From NCBI RefSeq assembly GCF_030463565.1, contig NC_134643.1, positions 81,527,721-81,591,720 of the forward strand: a stretch of DNA of 64,000 nucleotides, given 5' to 3'. Made by a program: the position numbers and the translations under genes. This stretch comes from Pelecanus crispus (lineage: Eukaryota > Chordata > Aves > Pelecaniformes > Pelecanidae). Under the pieces are notes generated by a model that did not search any database, was not told the origin of the DNA, and saw nothing but the letters and a program-made list of their open reading frames with translations. Of this stretch, positions 13,101 to 63,350 are shown piece by piece. Every line of letters starts with the position of its first letter. The stretch's first letter is position 1.

Positions 13101-15215
13101 AACTATTGTGGTCCTAATTGGAATTATCGCAACAGTGAAATAAAACAGATACAACCCATAATCTAAAGTAAAACTGGGAACAGTTAGGTGTATCATGTCT
13201 ACACCATACATCAAAGAAGAGTTTATTGGGTTTTCCCAGTCTGGAATACTTGTTGTGTCCTGAATGGGATAGATTTGCCACAAGGGCTTGATAGATATAC
13301 CAACGTTACAATCTACTAGCAATCTGACAAAGAGGAAAAAAGATGTCCCCCTTTTCTGGCGCAGGACAGAGGTGTGAAGAACAGGTCTCTGAATCTGCAC
13401 GGTGTGTATGTAACAGTCTTTTTTCTGGCAAAACACTGGTGCTTCTATGGTTTTTGCAGCATAGTTGTTGACTCTGACTCCTAGAAGAGCTGGCATAATT
13501 GCACTTCTGGTACAGTTCACTTTTGCCACGAACCCTGTGTATTTCTCTGGGTCAAAGGGTAAAGCAGAGCGACGGATAAAACGTGTGGCGTTTCTTACAT
13601 GATCGTTGTATGTGTACGTTCTATTCTGGAGAAGGTGTTCTTTTTGTGTTCCAAAAAGCTGCAGATGGAAGGTCCACTTGCACTGTAGCATCGGATGTTG
13701 GGCAGGGATAAACCACACTAAATAAGTAGAGCTCTGCAGAAAAGGAGGACGACCACTGCTGAAAACGTGGACTTCAAGGTCTCTTTCTGCCAGAGACCTA
13801 AACAAAGCCCTCTTCTGATTCATATAAAGGTATATATTGAACTTGTACCACTGGAAAGCCACAAACTCTAGGGAGAGTAAGTAGGATAGCTCCTTGTATT
13901 GGTAGAACACAGTGTGTGTGTTAGGGCCATCTGTGGAAATAGGGCTGTTGTTTTCTTTGGTTGTGTAAAATGTTCCGTGGTTGTACCTGAAAATGTAAGT
14001 GCTCCTGTTGGTCTTTCCCGGGTGAAGGTTGACATGGGTGGGAGTTTCTCTGCCTGCAGTTAGGCTCAGGGTACCATTGAGTAGATGTAGTTCTCCTGTT
14101 AATTCCTCAAACCTCTTTCCATCAACATGAAAATAAATGCTGGCCACCACCACCTCACGCGGGCTCTGAGGTGTGGGAATGGCACAGAAATTGCTCTGCA
14201 GAGTAAAGGAACTGTAGGAATGGAGCCAACCTCCTATAGCCTGTGTGTCCACAAGTCTGTAGGCTAGTGTCCTCGGCGTAAGGGGCTGAAGCCTCCAGGA
14301 GAGGGTGAGGGGCTGTTGAGGAACACTAAGGAGCTTGGAGCTGGCACTGAGGACATGCAGCAAGTCAGGCTCTACCTTGAGAGAGAGGCTGAGGCTTATC
14401 TGAGGCATCTGCTTGATGCTGACTGAAGCAATGTGGAGCCCATGGTGCCTGTAGCGCACAGTCAAGCGGTAGCTGTAGTAGGTGGCACAGGTCTGTTGCA
14501 ACTCCACTGTTGGGTAGACAGCAGGCGATGGCGTGTCTTGGTGCTCACTGCTGGGAAGAAGAAGTGTAGAGGGGCTGCCTCCCTGGCTGCTGAAGCGGTA
14601 CTGCCAGCTGGCACTCTTGAGGCGCGCACACCAGCCCAGCTCTACTGGCTGCCACGCGCGGATCAGGTGTGTCTGCGGCCAAAGCACGAACAGCCGCACA
14701 TCCTGCCCAGACATCTCGATGCTCACGTTGTGGTGAAAGCACTCGGGAGCCGCGCATGAAGCAGATGAGCATTGCACTGTAAGGAGGCTGGAGGCCACAG
14801 GTGGAGGAGCGCTTCCTGCTAGGACACCTGTCTGCAGCACGACCTGGCCTGACCAGCGCGAGGTGTTCGCCACCCAGGCCGAGTTCAGGTACCAGAAGCA
14901 GCGTGGTGGGGGTGGTGACCGCCCCTCTTTCCCCTCTGCCTCTCGCCTTGCTCCTGGGGCGGGCTGGTAACGCAGGTTCATGGTGCTGCTCCACAGGCAG
15001 GAGACCCAGCGCTCGTCGTCCCGCCGCTGAGAGACTTGACCGTGAGGGCCCCGGCAGGTGACCAGCAAGGGTGGCGGCTGGAGACGGGGAGAGGAGGCCC
15101 TCAAGCCTCGGGGGCAGCAGCAGAGCAGCTGAAGGAGGAGGAGGAGAAGATGGAGCACCGTCATTGCGGTATGAGGTGAAGGAGAGGAGGGAGCACAGAC
15201 ACTGGGGTGCAGCAT
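7194..15215 (-). CDS. PKDREJ: PKDREJ, polycystin-family receptor for egg jelly, single exon
   Basis: This is one uninterrupted 2673-codon frame, as expected for the intronless PKDREJ next to TTC38. In mammals the protein sits on the sperm head membrane and is linked to acrosome reaction timing. Order of domains: signal peptide; long extracellular REJ region with a PKD-like start (LDGSASYDPD near residue 742); a GPS-like cysteine cluster near 1495-1522 (WREDMC...CVCNM); first membrane segment near 1567-1590; PLAT/LH2 domain about 1612-1725; then about ten more hydrophobic segments. The polycystin extracellular domain is at about 2150-2370 and the channel-like helices end near 2600. The frame opens at 15215, but Met18 (15164) starts a clean signal peptide (MTVLHLLLLLLQLLCCCPRG). 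I think 15164 is the likelier start. The GPS region lacks the HL(S/T) cleavage tripeptide after CVC. It is longer than the mammalian protein (about 2250 residues, from memory), mostly in the ectodomain. Family assignment is firm. Confidence 0.95.
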   Translation of the reverse strand: MLHPSVCAPSSPSPHTAMTVLHLLLLLLQLLCCCPRGLRASSPRLQPPPLLVTCRGPHGQVSQRRDDERWVSCLWSSTMNLRYQPAPGARREAEGKEGRSPPPPRCFWYLNSAWVANTSRWSGQVVLQTGVLAGSAPPPVASSLLTVQCSSASCAAPECFHHNVSIEMSGQDVRLFVLWPQTHLIRAWQPVELGWCARLKSASWQYRFSSQGGSPSTLLLPSSEHQDTPSPAVYPTVELQQTCATYYSYRLTVRYRHHGLHIASVSIKQMPQISLSLSLKVEPDLLHVLSASSKLLSVPQQPLTLSWRLQPLTPRTLAYRLVDTQAIGGWLHSYSSFTLQSNFCAIPTPQSPREVVVASIYFHVDGKRFEELTGELHLLNGTLSLTAGRETPTHVNLHPGKTNRSTYIFRYNHGTFYTTKENNSPISTDGPNTHTVFYQYKELSYLLSLEFVAFQWYKFNIYLYMNQKRALFRSLAERDLEVHVFSSGRPPFLQSSTYLVWFIPAQHPMLQCKWTFHLQLFGTQKEHLLQNRTYTYNDHVRNATRFIRRSALPFDPEKYTGFVAKVNCTRSAIMPALLGVRVNNYAAKTIEAPVFCQKKDCYIHTVQIQRPVLHTSVLRQKRGTSFFLFVRLLVDCNVGISIKPLWQIYPIQDTTSIPDWENPINSSLMYGVDMIHLTVPSFTLDYGLYLFYFTVAIIPIRTTIVLRGSDKVYVQIERTDLVANIAGGTFRTVGFSDNWTLDGSASYDPDSQERLKGIKFTWYCTKEVSDYKNMKVSPGKRCHPAQRDLKWLTSSGPVQAMPPESLPGNAIYYFRLEIQKDRRRSYADQTVDVQPGSPPLLDVTCLENCGSSLIPTERFTLSGKCLNCRTNSHPVYYWSLFSETSTEISFDWSSRTSTGRSGAYLSIHALTFIKTAHRSYILLLKVTTWDGRSSIYRHAFKVNSPPRAGKCTINPRWGTAFLTKFVVQCSGFSDSNLLLTYKVIIASNVPKTTKISSVEENTFGTILYFGYEPKTPPSFLPVGVPSQKYTLTLYVQVRDSLGAFTQVNLYVRVQNPVNSRPLAVVFHELLASVSGLSAPMTSYLQTGDYFSAGYLAYLAASVLNYIKASPTLQLPKAQFRERLIKTALNISAESTMEVNQIVASLSQVTEEADEVNVRSQNLAIKKLTEVTGVLKMQRNDSLWSEEAEIQASGILRCLSNILRAALVHRRNVNVSGVKQVFSIMENLMEVVFEGKVPGETETLMETKHWNITLKRDEAWNIADAFSTRNTCRNCFYPSLKKENYAGLPYDAVISTALFEFDENPFPWLGYTSEIATMVLGFKMAETKDNGDLLGIVPEGAEITIARKDKESSTFQLAMGPDKAQAYTTGGFSFEVNRNTKSIYIQILTKLKVTFKVLVFTGANVTHAHPIASFAAFHNMSTVASKNETASADCNIKAPYIICLPESLLTAAAQGSGTDTHNISIVLLTPYVVRYQTQRLVSIHIFSDQCLFLDGVRSLWREDMCRLGSLTDWQRVHCVCNMKRSRRSLSVHTVSNASTFNIRFLAAKVIVTPNPVDLGKSLIADIPKNPVTLLTVLFIFAVYFPLSLWAMRKDRTDRDSKDKIIVLPDNDPFDEVSFLVALYTGSRWGAGTKADVFLQLIGQNGTSDVHCLRHPHFQSFQQGSTDCFLLTTKKDLGDICSFRVWHNNRGPSPSWFLSRAKVENVSTRKTWFFICRKWLSLDKGDHLLERTFSVTNPKTPLPRIDYFLINLANSLTEGHLWLSIFAHVLTGTFSRLQRLSSCLAILLLNLLVNIMFFNGDKNEESPIHLRYLRSITVGIECALLTIPVEMIIIALFKYSQKEPSPRGMAQMDPKRCSPFLSGNLKNWKKRLQKLYASETSAESRDISPLENLPGPSNSQSPPCSRKTRSKGAPQNWSNCTVSERDVNVIGIEEEMITANSPPMAKPCQRRPPSNSSFSNNYAEEGGNFQKERKPLSITSMPFRKRPHIVFSWWCVYLSWALVIAVTGLSSFFIVLYGLSYGYQTSREWLLASAISFIENVFVLSILKISFFSAMSTIRPKYCENITWLTEKKYSDIKLAKETMSADEMREMHLKLAEVRGTKQYKPLEAEEIADMLKRAKIKVKAFIFTKGFISHLVFLTLLLNFAYSTENANSFHYNCFIHNQFSPRLSSVDKLEHIYVWVKDLFLPLIHNDIQPTFLPESWSKIIGLPRMRQVRAKGTEKKCFHPHSFVNNSVISKSHCLHKYGSDIPEKGDYAGTWAKVANQSVSKDASSYGGFTYERNRTPWMYYSYGDLHTYGPAGYTFYFFPEEGRHNSTTRLDALQQSNWLDEKTWAVIIELTTFNSDADLFCTISVIFEMSHFGIIKPSLSVHSFALPIFHQQTKAQMCLFVIVLAFLFIYIADELHIIGQEKKDYIKNISNIINFGLKSAFFLFVFLKVIKFKVGADIVKFYLLHPNDFIHFHAVSHLDQILRITMGFLAFLVILKTLKYSRFLYDVRLAQRSILAALPRISSMALVVAVHFFIFMAFGYLVFGQHEWNYNNMIHSAQTIFSYCVSAFRDTAFSSNRLLGGLFLASFMLVMTCVLINLFQAVIMSAYGHMKQPVYEEPSDEAQVITFVLQRLRRIFYFLICKTPKTREPGLFQSALYGQPERRHQRHLGLKNRKINGKKMVYLVI

Positions 15216-15520
15216 GACGGCGGTTGACAGCTGGGGAGTCCCAACTGCTCCAGGGAGACCAGCGCCTCCTCCCCGGCACAGCTGCTAAGAAAGGTATTTA
15301 ACTTTAGAAACAGCAAATGGCGTGTGGATATACGATGCCGCAAGGAACAAGTATGTCAGGGCCAATAATCTACACAAAACACGCCCGTCGGCGGCACCGC
15401 GGCCCCTCCCGGTGACCCGGGACTTCGGGAGGCAACGGCTGCCAACGGGCCGAACCGCGCCCGCCCCGCCCCGCCCCGCAGCCGCCGCCGGTGGCCCCGC
15501 CCGCTGCTGCCCGGCCCCGG

Positions 15521-15546
15521 CTCCTCCTCCTCCTCCTCCTCCTCCT
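15521..15546. repeat. (CTC)n triplet repeat in TTC38 5' leader
   Basis: About eight CTC/CCT triplets lie about 60 bases upstream of the TTC38 start codon, within the CpG island. They probably fall in the 5' UTR. Confidence 0.85.
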
Positions 15547-15604
15547 GCGGGGCTGGGAGGTGCGGAGCCGGCGGGCGACGGCAGCGGAGCCGCTCTGGGG
15601 AATC

Positions 15605-36299
<20,695 letters not shown>

Positions 36300-38165
36300 G
36301 TCTTTCCTCTGTGCTTCAGCTAAAATAGCAATAAGCTTACGAATTAAAGTCTGGGTGCAGGGAGTGGAGGGGTGCTATGCTGTAAACCATGCTAGAGATT
36401 CACAGTAGGTAAGAGTACCCTATGAGTCAGAGATCTGACGATGATTTCCTTAAAAAATATATACAGCTGTAGCATTTCGGGAGGTTGTATCTTAGATGAT
36501 TTCACAAGGAAAGAAGATAACCTGCTGATAATGCACAGCTTTCTGAAGCATCCTGGGACATTGCTTTTCTGGTATATTTTCCTGAAAGTTCCCTCTGACT
36601 CTGATTATATGCAGTACAGTAAGAGTGCCTGGATTTCAGTCATTCATTGGCCCAATTTGTTACTTCGTTAATATGTTAAATAATCAGTAAACTGCTCAGG
36701 TAATTCAAATGGACCTTTTAAACACAGCTAATAGGAAAGTACGGGGCCAGAGCCAATACAGGCATAAACTGAATTCCGTATCAAGCTTCCAGTCAGTTCA
36801 GGCATGAGTCACAGACTCTGGCATTACAGATCTGTTTGCATGCAGGATCTCTTTCCAGGTGTGTATTTTTAAACTCCCTCTCATAAAATGTTAAAGTTTT
36901 TCCTTTCAATGTAGCACATTAGAGCTTTCTGAAATTACTGTGTGAAAGAAACCAGGCAAGAGGGATAATAGCTGACTGCGACTATTCTTACATGGGTACT
37001 CCCTTGGCACTTTTAAATCTTTCAGAAAAAAAGAAAAAAGCCTGCATTTCAGCTAAAACAGTACCATCTCTGAATGATAGTTTGGACTGGCGTCTTTGTG
37101 CTTACCTGAGCTTTTGGAAAGTCAGCCCTTGCTACCGTCTCAATAGCACAAGTCCCTACACATTAGCAAAGTAGAGTTTAAAACCAGCGTTAAAGTGCAC
37201 ACTTTATAGAGGTATCTCAGAGCATGTGAAGACTGGAAGGGAGCTTCCATCACAGAAAGAGAGCTAAGGGGAACTGACACAAAGCGCTGTCCCGGCACAA
37301 GTGATGTGACAAGCTTTGGTGCTGCAAATGAGGCACGGTATGAGCCACGGACCTCTGTGAAGTTCCGGTGCCTCTGGATTCCTGCAGCATAGCAGAGGTA
37401 ACAGGTTGCCTTGCACTAGTAATCCAGAAATTCCTAATGAAGGGAAAGATGATACTTCAAACCGAAAGAGAACTGTTGCCTCTTCTTCTTCCCGAACAGA
37501 AATGCCACGCTCCTGAACTGCCCGAGCTCTGGCTTTGGTATCACATCTGCATGCCTGCCTCTGCTTCCTGTCCAGCTTGGGCTATTCCCCATGTCCCGCA
37601 GCAGCCCCATCCCACGTACAGTTTACTTTTGACCTAAAAAAGCGCTTTCACAGCTGGCCATGCACTGCCCCTGGAGTTCCTGCATAGAGGAATAAGATGG
37701 GGAAGTGCCTTGCTGCCACCCTTCTTCCCTAGCCCTCACTTGAGGAAAAAATAGTTTATTTTCAAATCAATGATAATTTGTGAAACCAGATAAGGGTATT
37801 GCATGCTTGCCTGCAGCCTTTTGAATCCTTCAGACAGTTGTAGTTCCCTGTTCTTCAGCTTCATCACTGCTTTGTCTGTCCGGCCATGACTGTGATTGGC
37901 TCACTCTGTGCTAAAGTTATACATGATTTTTACTATTATTTTTAATCAGTGCATTTCAAGCAATGACGTTAGATAACTTCTTACTCAAGGAATATAACAA
38001 ATCTTATTAGGGAAAAAAAGCCTGAGAAATCTGCTGGCTGGCTATGAAGTGTGTAGTTTATGTGATTCCTTGCTACACAAATGTAAGAATATTTGTAGTA
38101 CTTTTGATATAATGTGATTGAGAATTTTGTCTGCTTTACATAAATAAATTCAAAGATGTGCTCAG
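36300..38165 (+). other. TTC38: TTC38 3' UTR (inferred)
   Basis: No further coding sequence follows the TAA at 36297-36299. The first canonical AATAAA on the plus strand is at 38143-38148, giving a UTR of about 1.86 kb. An ATTAAA-type proximal signal is near 36342 and could give a short form. The extent is inferred from signals only. Confidence 0.65.
38143..38148 (+). other. TTC38: polyadenylation signal for TTC38
   Basis: AATAAA followed within 20 bases by a G/T-containing stretch (gatgtgctcagttg). It is the first canonical hexamer after the stop codon. Confidence 0.65.
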
Positions 38166-38169
38166 TTGA

Positions 38170-41100
38170 GCAGCAACTATATGACTTCTTTGCATGTATG
38201 GATGAAGCTTTTAAATAGGTTATTCAGCTTAATTTCATAAACCTGTAACAGTATGCGTCCTCTTTGCTTCCATGACCGTGACTAGACACTTTTTCATTCA
38301 ACTAGTACTACACATTTTGCCCATAAATGAGAACTTCTGGTTTTCTGCCTTACTTTCCCCTTATTTTTATCTGAAATACTCGAACCATTCTGTCTTGCTT
38401 TGCCATGCCATGCTGAATCATTTTCGATTACTGTTATGGAAAATAATTAACAAGCAGGTAGCTCAGTGGGAAGAACAATAGGAGAGGAAGAACAAGCAGA
38501 GGAAGAACTTGACCAAGGACCATGCTGACTCCTAAAAGCTCACCTTTTTATATCTAAGTAGAGCAGTTGAAAAGGAGTTGATACAAGCTTTATATAAACA
38601 TCTGCTGCTTACAAAAGAGATACTGGTTTTGCACAGGTTATGCAAACACATCCATCCCTCGCAGCCTCCTTGGCACTTCGTTTTCTGGATTAAGAGGGGC
38701 AGCAATACTCCTTTGTGCTGTGCATCAGAATTTGAGCCTGGGCAGTAACTCCCCTGCCAGCATTACATCAGGAAACATCTACTTTTAACTTTGATGGTAT
38801 TATTCATGATCCCCAGAGTGGCTGCAAGGCCAATACCCCCTCTTTACAAGCCTTTTCTGAACTGCTTTCTTAGTCATCTGTGCTGAGACCATGTACACCA
38901 TCACCTCAGTTACCCCTACAGCTTCTTCAGCGTTAGCTGTTTCTTGTAGCTCAATGCAATAAAACAGGGAGCTGGCGATGTTCTGTTGGACTCCACTACT
39001 GTCAGACCTGGTGCTGGCAGTTATTCGTAACGATTCTGTTAACATCAAGCAAGCTGAACCAAAAGGTTCTTTAGAAAATCTTTGCTACAGTGGGTCTAGC
39101 TTTTAGGACCCATTAAAAGAATTGTTAAAGACCTGTCTGGTTTAGACTGGTAGTGCTGTTAAGCTGTACTAAGACCTAGTGTGATGATTTGTGGTAGGTA
39201 TATATAGGTGACTGCTGTGAAAGCACAACTGTCACCCATCATCTAAGGCCTTGCCTAGGCTCCTGCCACTTGACCCCAAAGCCCTCCAGTACTACAGCTT
39301 CTTGGGTTTGTTGGTGAAGAAAGCGTATCACAGCATCAGTGGTATCGTGACAAACTATCGTAGCAGGTACATTGGTTTCGAGTAATTTTTTGTTTGTTTG
39401 TTTGCAAATCAAGACCACATTTATTAACCCAGGGTGAAGCATGGTTTTTTTAAACAAGTTTTCAACCCATGTTTTCCTGATGAAGGCATACATACAGCTT
39501 TTTTCAAAAACAAAATAAAGGCCTTGGTCAGCTGCAGGAACCTCTGCAAGTGATAGCTTCTTTAACTCCTTTGTATGCATAGCTACTGACCAAGACCTTT
39601 CGAGAGGGTATCATGCCTACCTGTGTACAGCCACCATGCAGTCTCACAGGCCACGACAACACTTGGCATTGGTGAATGGGCTTGTTCTGAGGCCTCGAGT
39701 CTTCTTCCTGAAAAATGGCATTGCACTTGTCTTGCAGACTCCCACTCGCAGCTGCCCTGTCTTGGAGATGCAAGAACCCAAAGAGCAGCTGTGCCAGAGG
39801 GCTGCACGTTCACAGCTTTCACTGCTTCAGAGCTGTTGCCAGCGTAGCATCTTTTTTTTTGCAGAGGCTTAAATGTGCCAAGAAGCAAACCAAAGCCCTA
39901 GAGCCTTGGGAAACTGTTCACGCTATTCCATTTCACAGATACCTCGCAACACTCTCCATCTTAATACCTGAAGGCTGTTGGGCGGGGTGGAGGGAGGAGA
40001 CACAACTAACCAAGCTGCTGACCAGCTGACTGCTAGGATTCCATCTGGCTTCATTGTAAGCAAACTTGCTGGTTGGCACCCCAGCTCACAGGGGTAGACC
40101 AGAAAAAATCGTATTCAGAGGTAAAATGCAACAAACTTGCTAAGATTTTTTTTTTTTTTTTAAATAAAAAATTTACAGTGCTCATAACGCATTCTGTGGT
40201 GCTGTTCTCTCAATGCTTTCTGTGTCTTGAAACACGAGAGGTAGTTATTCCCTCAGTTTAAAGACGGGAACAAAAAGAAGGCATCCAGAAGTTAAGAGCA
40301 GCAGTATCTGCGCTCATGAAGAGCCCTGGTAATGCTGTGCCTAAAAGAAGGTGGTTACTGGATTAAACACAGAGTGTGCCCTTAGCAAATGCATTTTTAG
40401 CCTTTTCTGAACAAACTTCTTCTGCACCTCTTGGATTCCCTGAAAGCCATTAATCAGACTGTAATATAAGGCTAGTGAATGAGGTGGTAGATATGGCAGG
40501 GCAGTCAATAACCTGCTTTTAGCCAATCCAGAAATTCAAGAAAAGCATCAGCAGTGACAAATCGAAGTGCTATTGTTACACGGTTATTATTTCAGACAAA
40601 AACATGGCCCACAAGTGGCAGTCTCAATAGGCAGTGCTAGGATTGCCAGAAGAAAAAAGCAAATACAGCTTCTGCTCAGTCACTAGGAATGAAAAAAATT
40701 ACTTCCAAAATTCTGTTGGTTATCATGAAAACACACTCTTACCTTGAAGCTGGCTCGTTGCAGCAAGGACTGGAACCATAATTCAGCCCAGTGGTTACAC
40801 AGCTGCCACACAAGGCATTGCTCCTTTCCTCTCACACGCAATGCCTTTTACTAAGCTCAAAGGGCAAAGGATTACTGCCAGCCTGTGGCATGCACGACAG
40901 TTCTCTTGCAAGGTGTTTTTTCTTGGTGTCACTCAGGAAGAGGCTGAGGTGCCAGTAGGAGTGAGACCCGGGTTTTTTTTTCCTTCATGCTCCATCCTCC
41001 TGCATTCAGAGTATGGTTTTTTTTCTAGCTTTCTTCCCTCTTCAGCTCAGTTACCCAGACTGAAGTTCCTGTCTTCCTTCCTTCCTTCCCCAGAGCGGCT

Positions 41101-41890
41101 CTCACCTACACTCCAGCCCCCCCACCAATTAAATAGCCAATATCCTGTGCAGAAGAGAGTTGTACCCCCATCCGGCAGCATTTCTTGCCAGACCGATGGA
41201 AGTGCAGTTTTGACAATGATGTGAAACACAAGCACTGGAGTTCCCATTCCTTCCCTTGTCCCTCCTCTAGATTTTGTGATTTGGACTGATGTTGTCAGCA
41301 TTGCACTGGCATTCTCCATGGACTTGCCTCTCTTCTTGCTTACAGGTGTGGGGGGAAGTGCAGCACTGGGTCTTACAGGTGTTTAGGTCAGATTCTTTAA
41401 AAGTTACTCATCTAGATACTTTTTGTATCTAGATACTTTGTAAAATACTTTGTATTTTGATACTTTTGATGTACTCATCAAAAAAGTATATCCTTTGAAT
41501 AAGTCAATACCTGACTACTACATATTAGAACCAGTAGTTCTGCTACTACTTCACCTTAGTCTTTCCCCCCTTTTTTAGGACTTTAACAGCTGCTCAGAGC
41601 AGCTGTTTAATTACATGGAATCCAACCAAACTTCCACAGCACTTACTTAATATTAAGGATATGTTAGTTAGGAAGTTCATTTACAGAAATGTTCTCCATG
41701 AATCAGACTGCATTCTATCCTTCATACTTAGCTAAGCATCTGCAGTAAAACGCAAAACTACATCCATGCAGTGTCCCCGGTTTAGAAACACAGCTGAAAG
41801 ACACTGAGCACATGTATTAAGTGTCTAGTTCACTAGGTCTGTTTAGATGTGCCATAAGTTTATGTATGGAGACAAACTGCACACTAACAA
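38170..41890. other. intergenic, tail-to-tail gap between TTC38 and PARP12-like gene
   Basis: No supported gene. Overlapping minus-strand open frames of 81-113 codons lie at 39239-39888, but no domain or splice pattern connects them. Homopolymer T runs occur near 40147. A short AT-rich repeat of a gatacttt motif lies at about 41409-41475. GTSE1 and TRMU, which follow TTC38 in mammals (from memory), are not here. Confidence 0.6.
41409..41475. repeat. AT-rich imperfect repeat built on gatacttt
   Basis: The motif tctagatacttt occurs twice in tandem, followed by further variants (aaaatactttg, tttgatactttt) and a gtactcatca segment echoing ttactcatct at the left end. It looks like a degenerate MITE-like or low-complexity unit, and I cannot assign a family. 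Confidence 0.45.
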
Positions 41891-41894
41891 GCAA

Positions 41895-43561
41895 AAAGTG
41901 AGTGAAAACACATTTTATTGGCAAATATGGCAAAACTCAATGATTCAGGAACTCTACAGGCAAGCAAAAGTGAGAGAGATGTTAAAAAGTGGTAAAATCT
42001 TCCCCTTTAATGCACTACTGACGCATGTTTTCATTTAGTTCTAAGGCAGTAATTTTAATAAGATTTCCTAGTTGTATATATTTCTCCATCCTCTTGGTAA
42101 CTTGCAAACTTTGAGTAGTACATGTGGTTGACAGATTTGTATCGAAGATGCAAATAACTGGGAAGCTATTTGTGTTACTGTAAAGCTTATTTGAAAGCAA
42201 AAATTACTGCTCCTCCATCCTCGGCAACAGTTCCCCTCTTAACAGCTAGACTGCCTGAATAAGACATCTTTGTACAGAGGGTCTTCAGTTCAATTAACTT
42301 ACAAACTCCCTGTTAAAATTCAGTAGAAACTCTATACGAGTTTCTGTATTTTCTTTTGGGGACAATAAAAAGCATGTAGCTTAATAAAAAAGGGCTTTAC
42401 CACCATTAGTAGGGTTGTACATCGCTGACAGAGACAAAGCAAGTTTATCAAAAGCAGACCCAGGGAAGCAGTATCCAGGATCACCCACAGCTACCTCAAA
42501 ACACAAAGAGGAACTACACTTGTCAGCGAGTTCTCAGCGAGTTGCCCAAAGCAATGTGGGCAACAGAACACGTATACGAAGCGTCTTAGGACAGCGGTTC
42601 TACCACTGGCCTCGAGAGAACGTACTGGTCTCTTCCAGTCATGTCATATTTCTGGAAAAACGAAAATTAACGTATACAAATAGGACAGAAAATATCAATG
42701 CTTAAGATGTTTCTCCTGTCCTATAGCTAAGCAAACGTTGATATTGAGAAAATACGTGGCCACATTCACTTGAATGCCTGGCTCATTGTGACACAGCTTT
42801 TATGTACTTACGGCCATTAGTTGCAGCCAAACCACCAAATTTTAGTACCTGCTCATTCATAGGTTGTGACTTGCACAGTTTCACTTGAGCTCTATTTTTG
42901 TATAGGCCACACAGCAAGTTACTGCAGATCCGCAAGAAGAATCTGATCCAATGATTTTCTGATCCGAACAGTGGCTGCCATTGTACAGATGAAACTTCTC
43001 CACTTGAGAACTTACGACACTGATTTAAAAGAAGCTTTTTATTTTTTTGTTTTACTATTTTAAACGTGAAACTAGTATCAGCACTTTGAAAACTAAGTCA
43101 TCCTTACGTACACCGACTTGTTTAGAATTCAAGAACAGCCGTATTCTGCAGTGAAAAGAATCTTTGACTACTAAAAACTAGAGTTTGCTTAAAAACTACT
43201 GTACTGCTGATTTTTCTCTTAACTGAACTGTTTGCAAAGAGAAATCCTCTCTACTCTATTTCTAAGAAAATGCCTTTACAATTATTTCCCCACAGAAGTC
43301 ATAACATTCGATTTCCCATCCTGTGATTCTGATTTTTCTGCTACAGTTATCCAAACTCTATGCTTCATTTAAGAGGGAAAGAGGAGAATACAAGGCAATT
43401 AGTCTCAACAAATGTAACATCTGTTTTGCCAGCCCTCCTCAATACAGAAATTCTTTGGATTAACATTCCAAAGGATTGTATTAAAAGGAAAGAAGTCACC
43501 AAGTGTGAGAACACCTGCAATACAGAAAATAAGATGAGGGATACAAACAGCTCTGATCCCT
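41895..43561 (-). other. PARP12-like 3' UTR (inferred)
   Basis: Non-coding sequence after the minus-strand stop at 43562-43564. Minus-strand AATAAA hexamers occur at 43038-43043 (short form) and 41914-41919 (long form). The latter is followed in minus sense by a TGTGTTTT stretch, which is a good downstream element. The extent is inferred. Confidence 0.55.
41914..41919 (-). other. distal polyadenylation signal for PARP12-like gene
   Basis: Minus-strand AATAAA followed by a T/G-rich stretch. An alternative proximal AATAAA is at 43038-43043. Confidence 0.5.

Positions 43562-63350
<19,789 letters not shown>

Noticed and set aside
8213-14759. Many antisense and shifted open frames across PKDREJ
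   Set aside because: They are shadows of one continuous 2673-codon gene.
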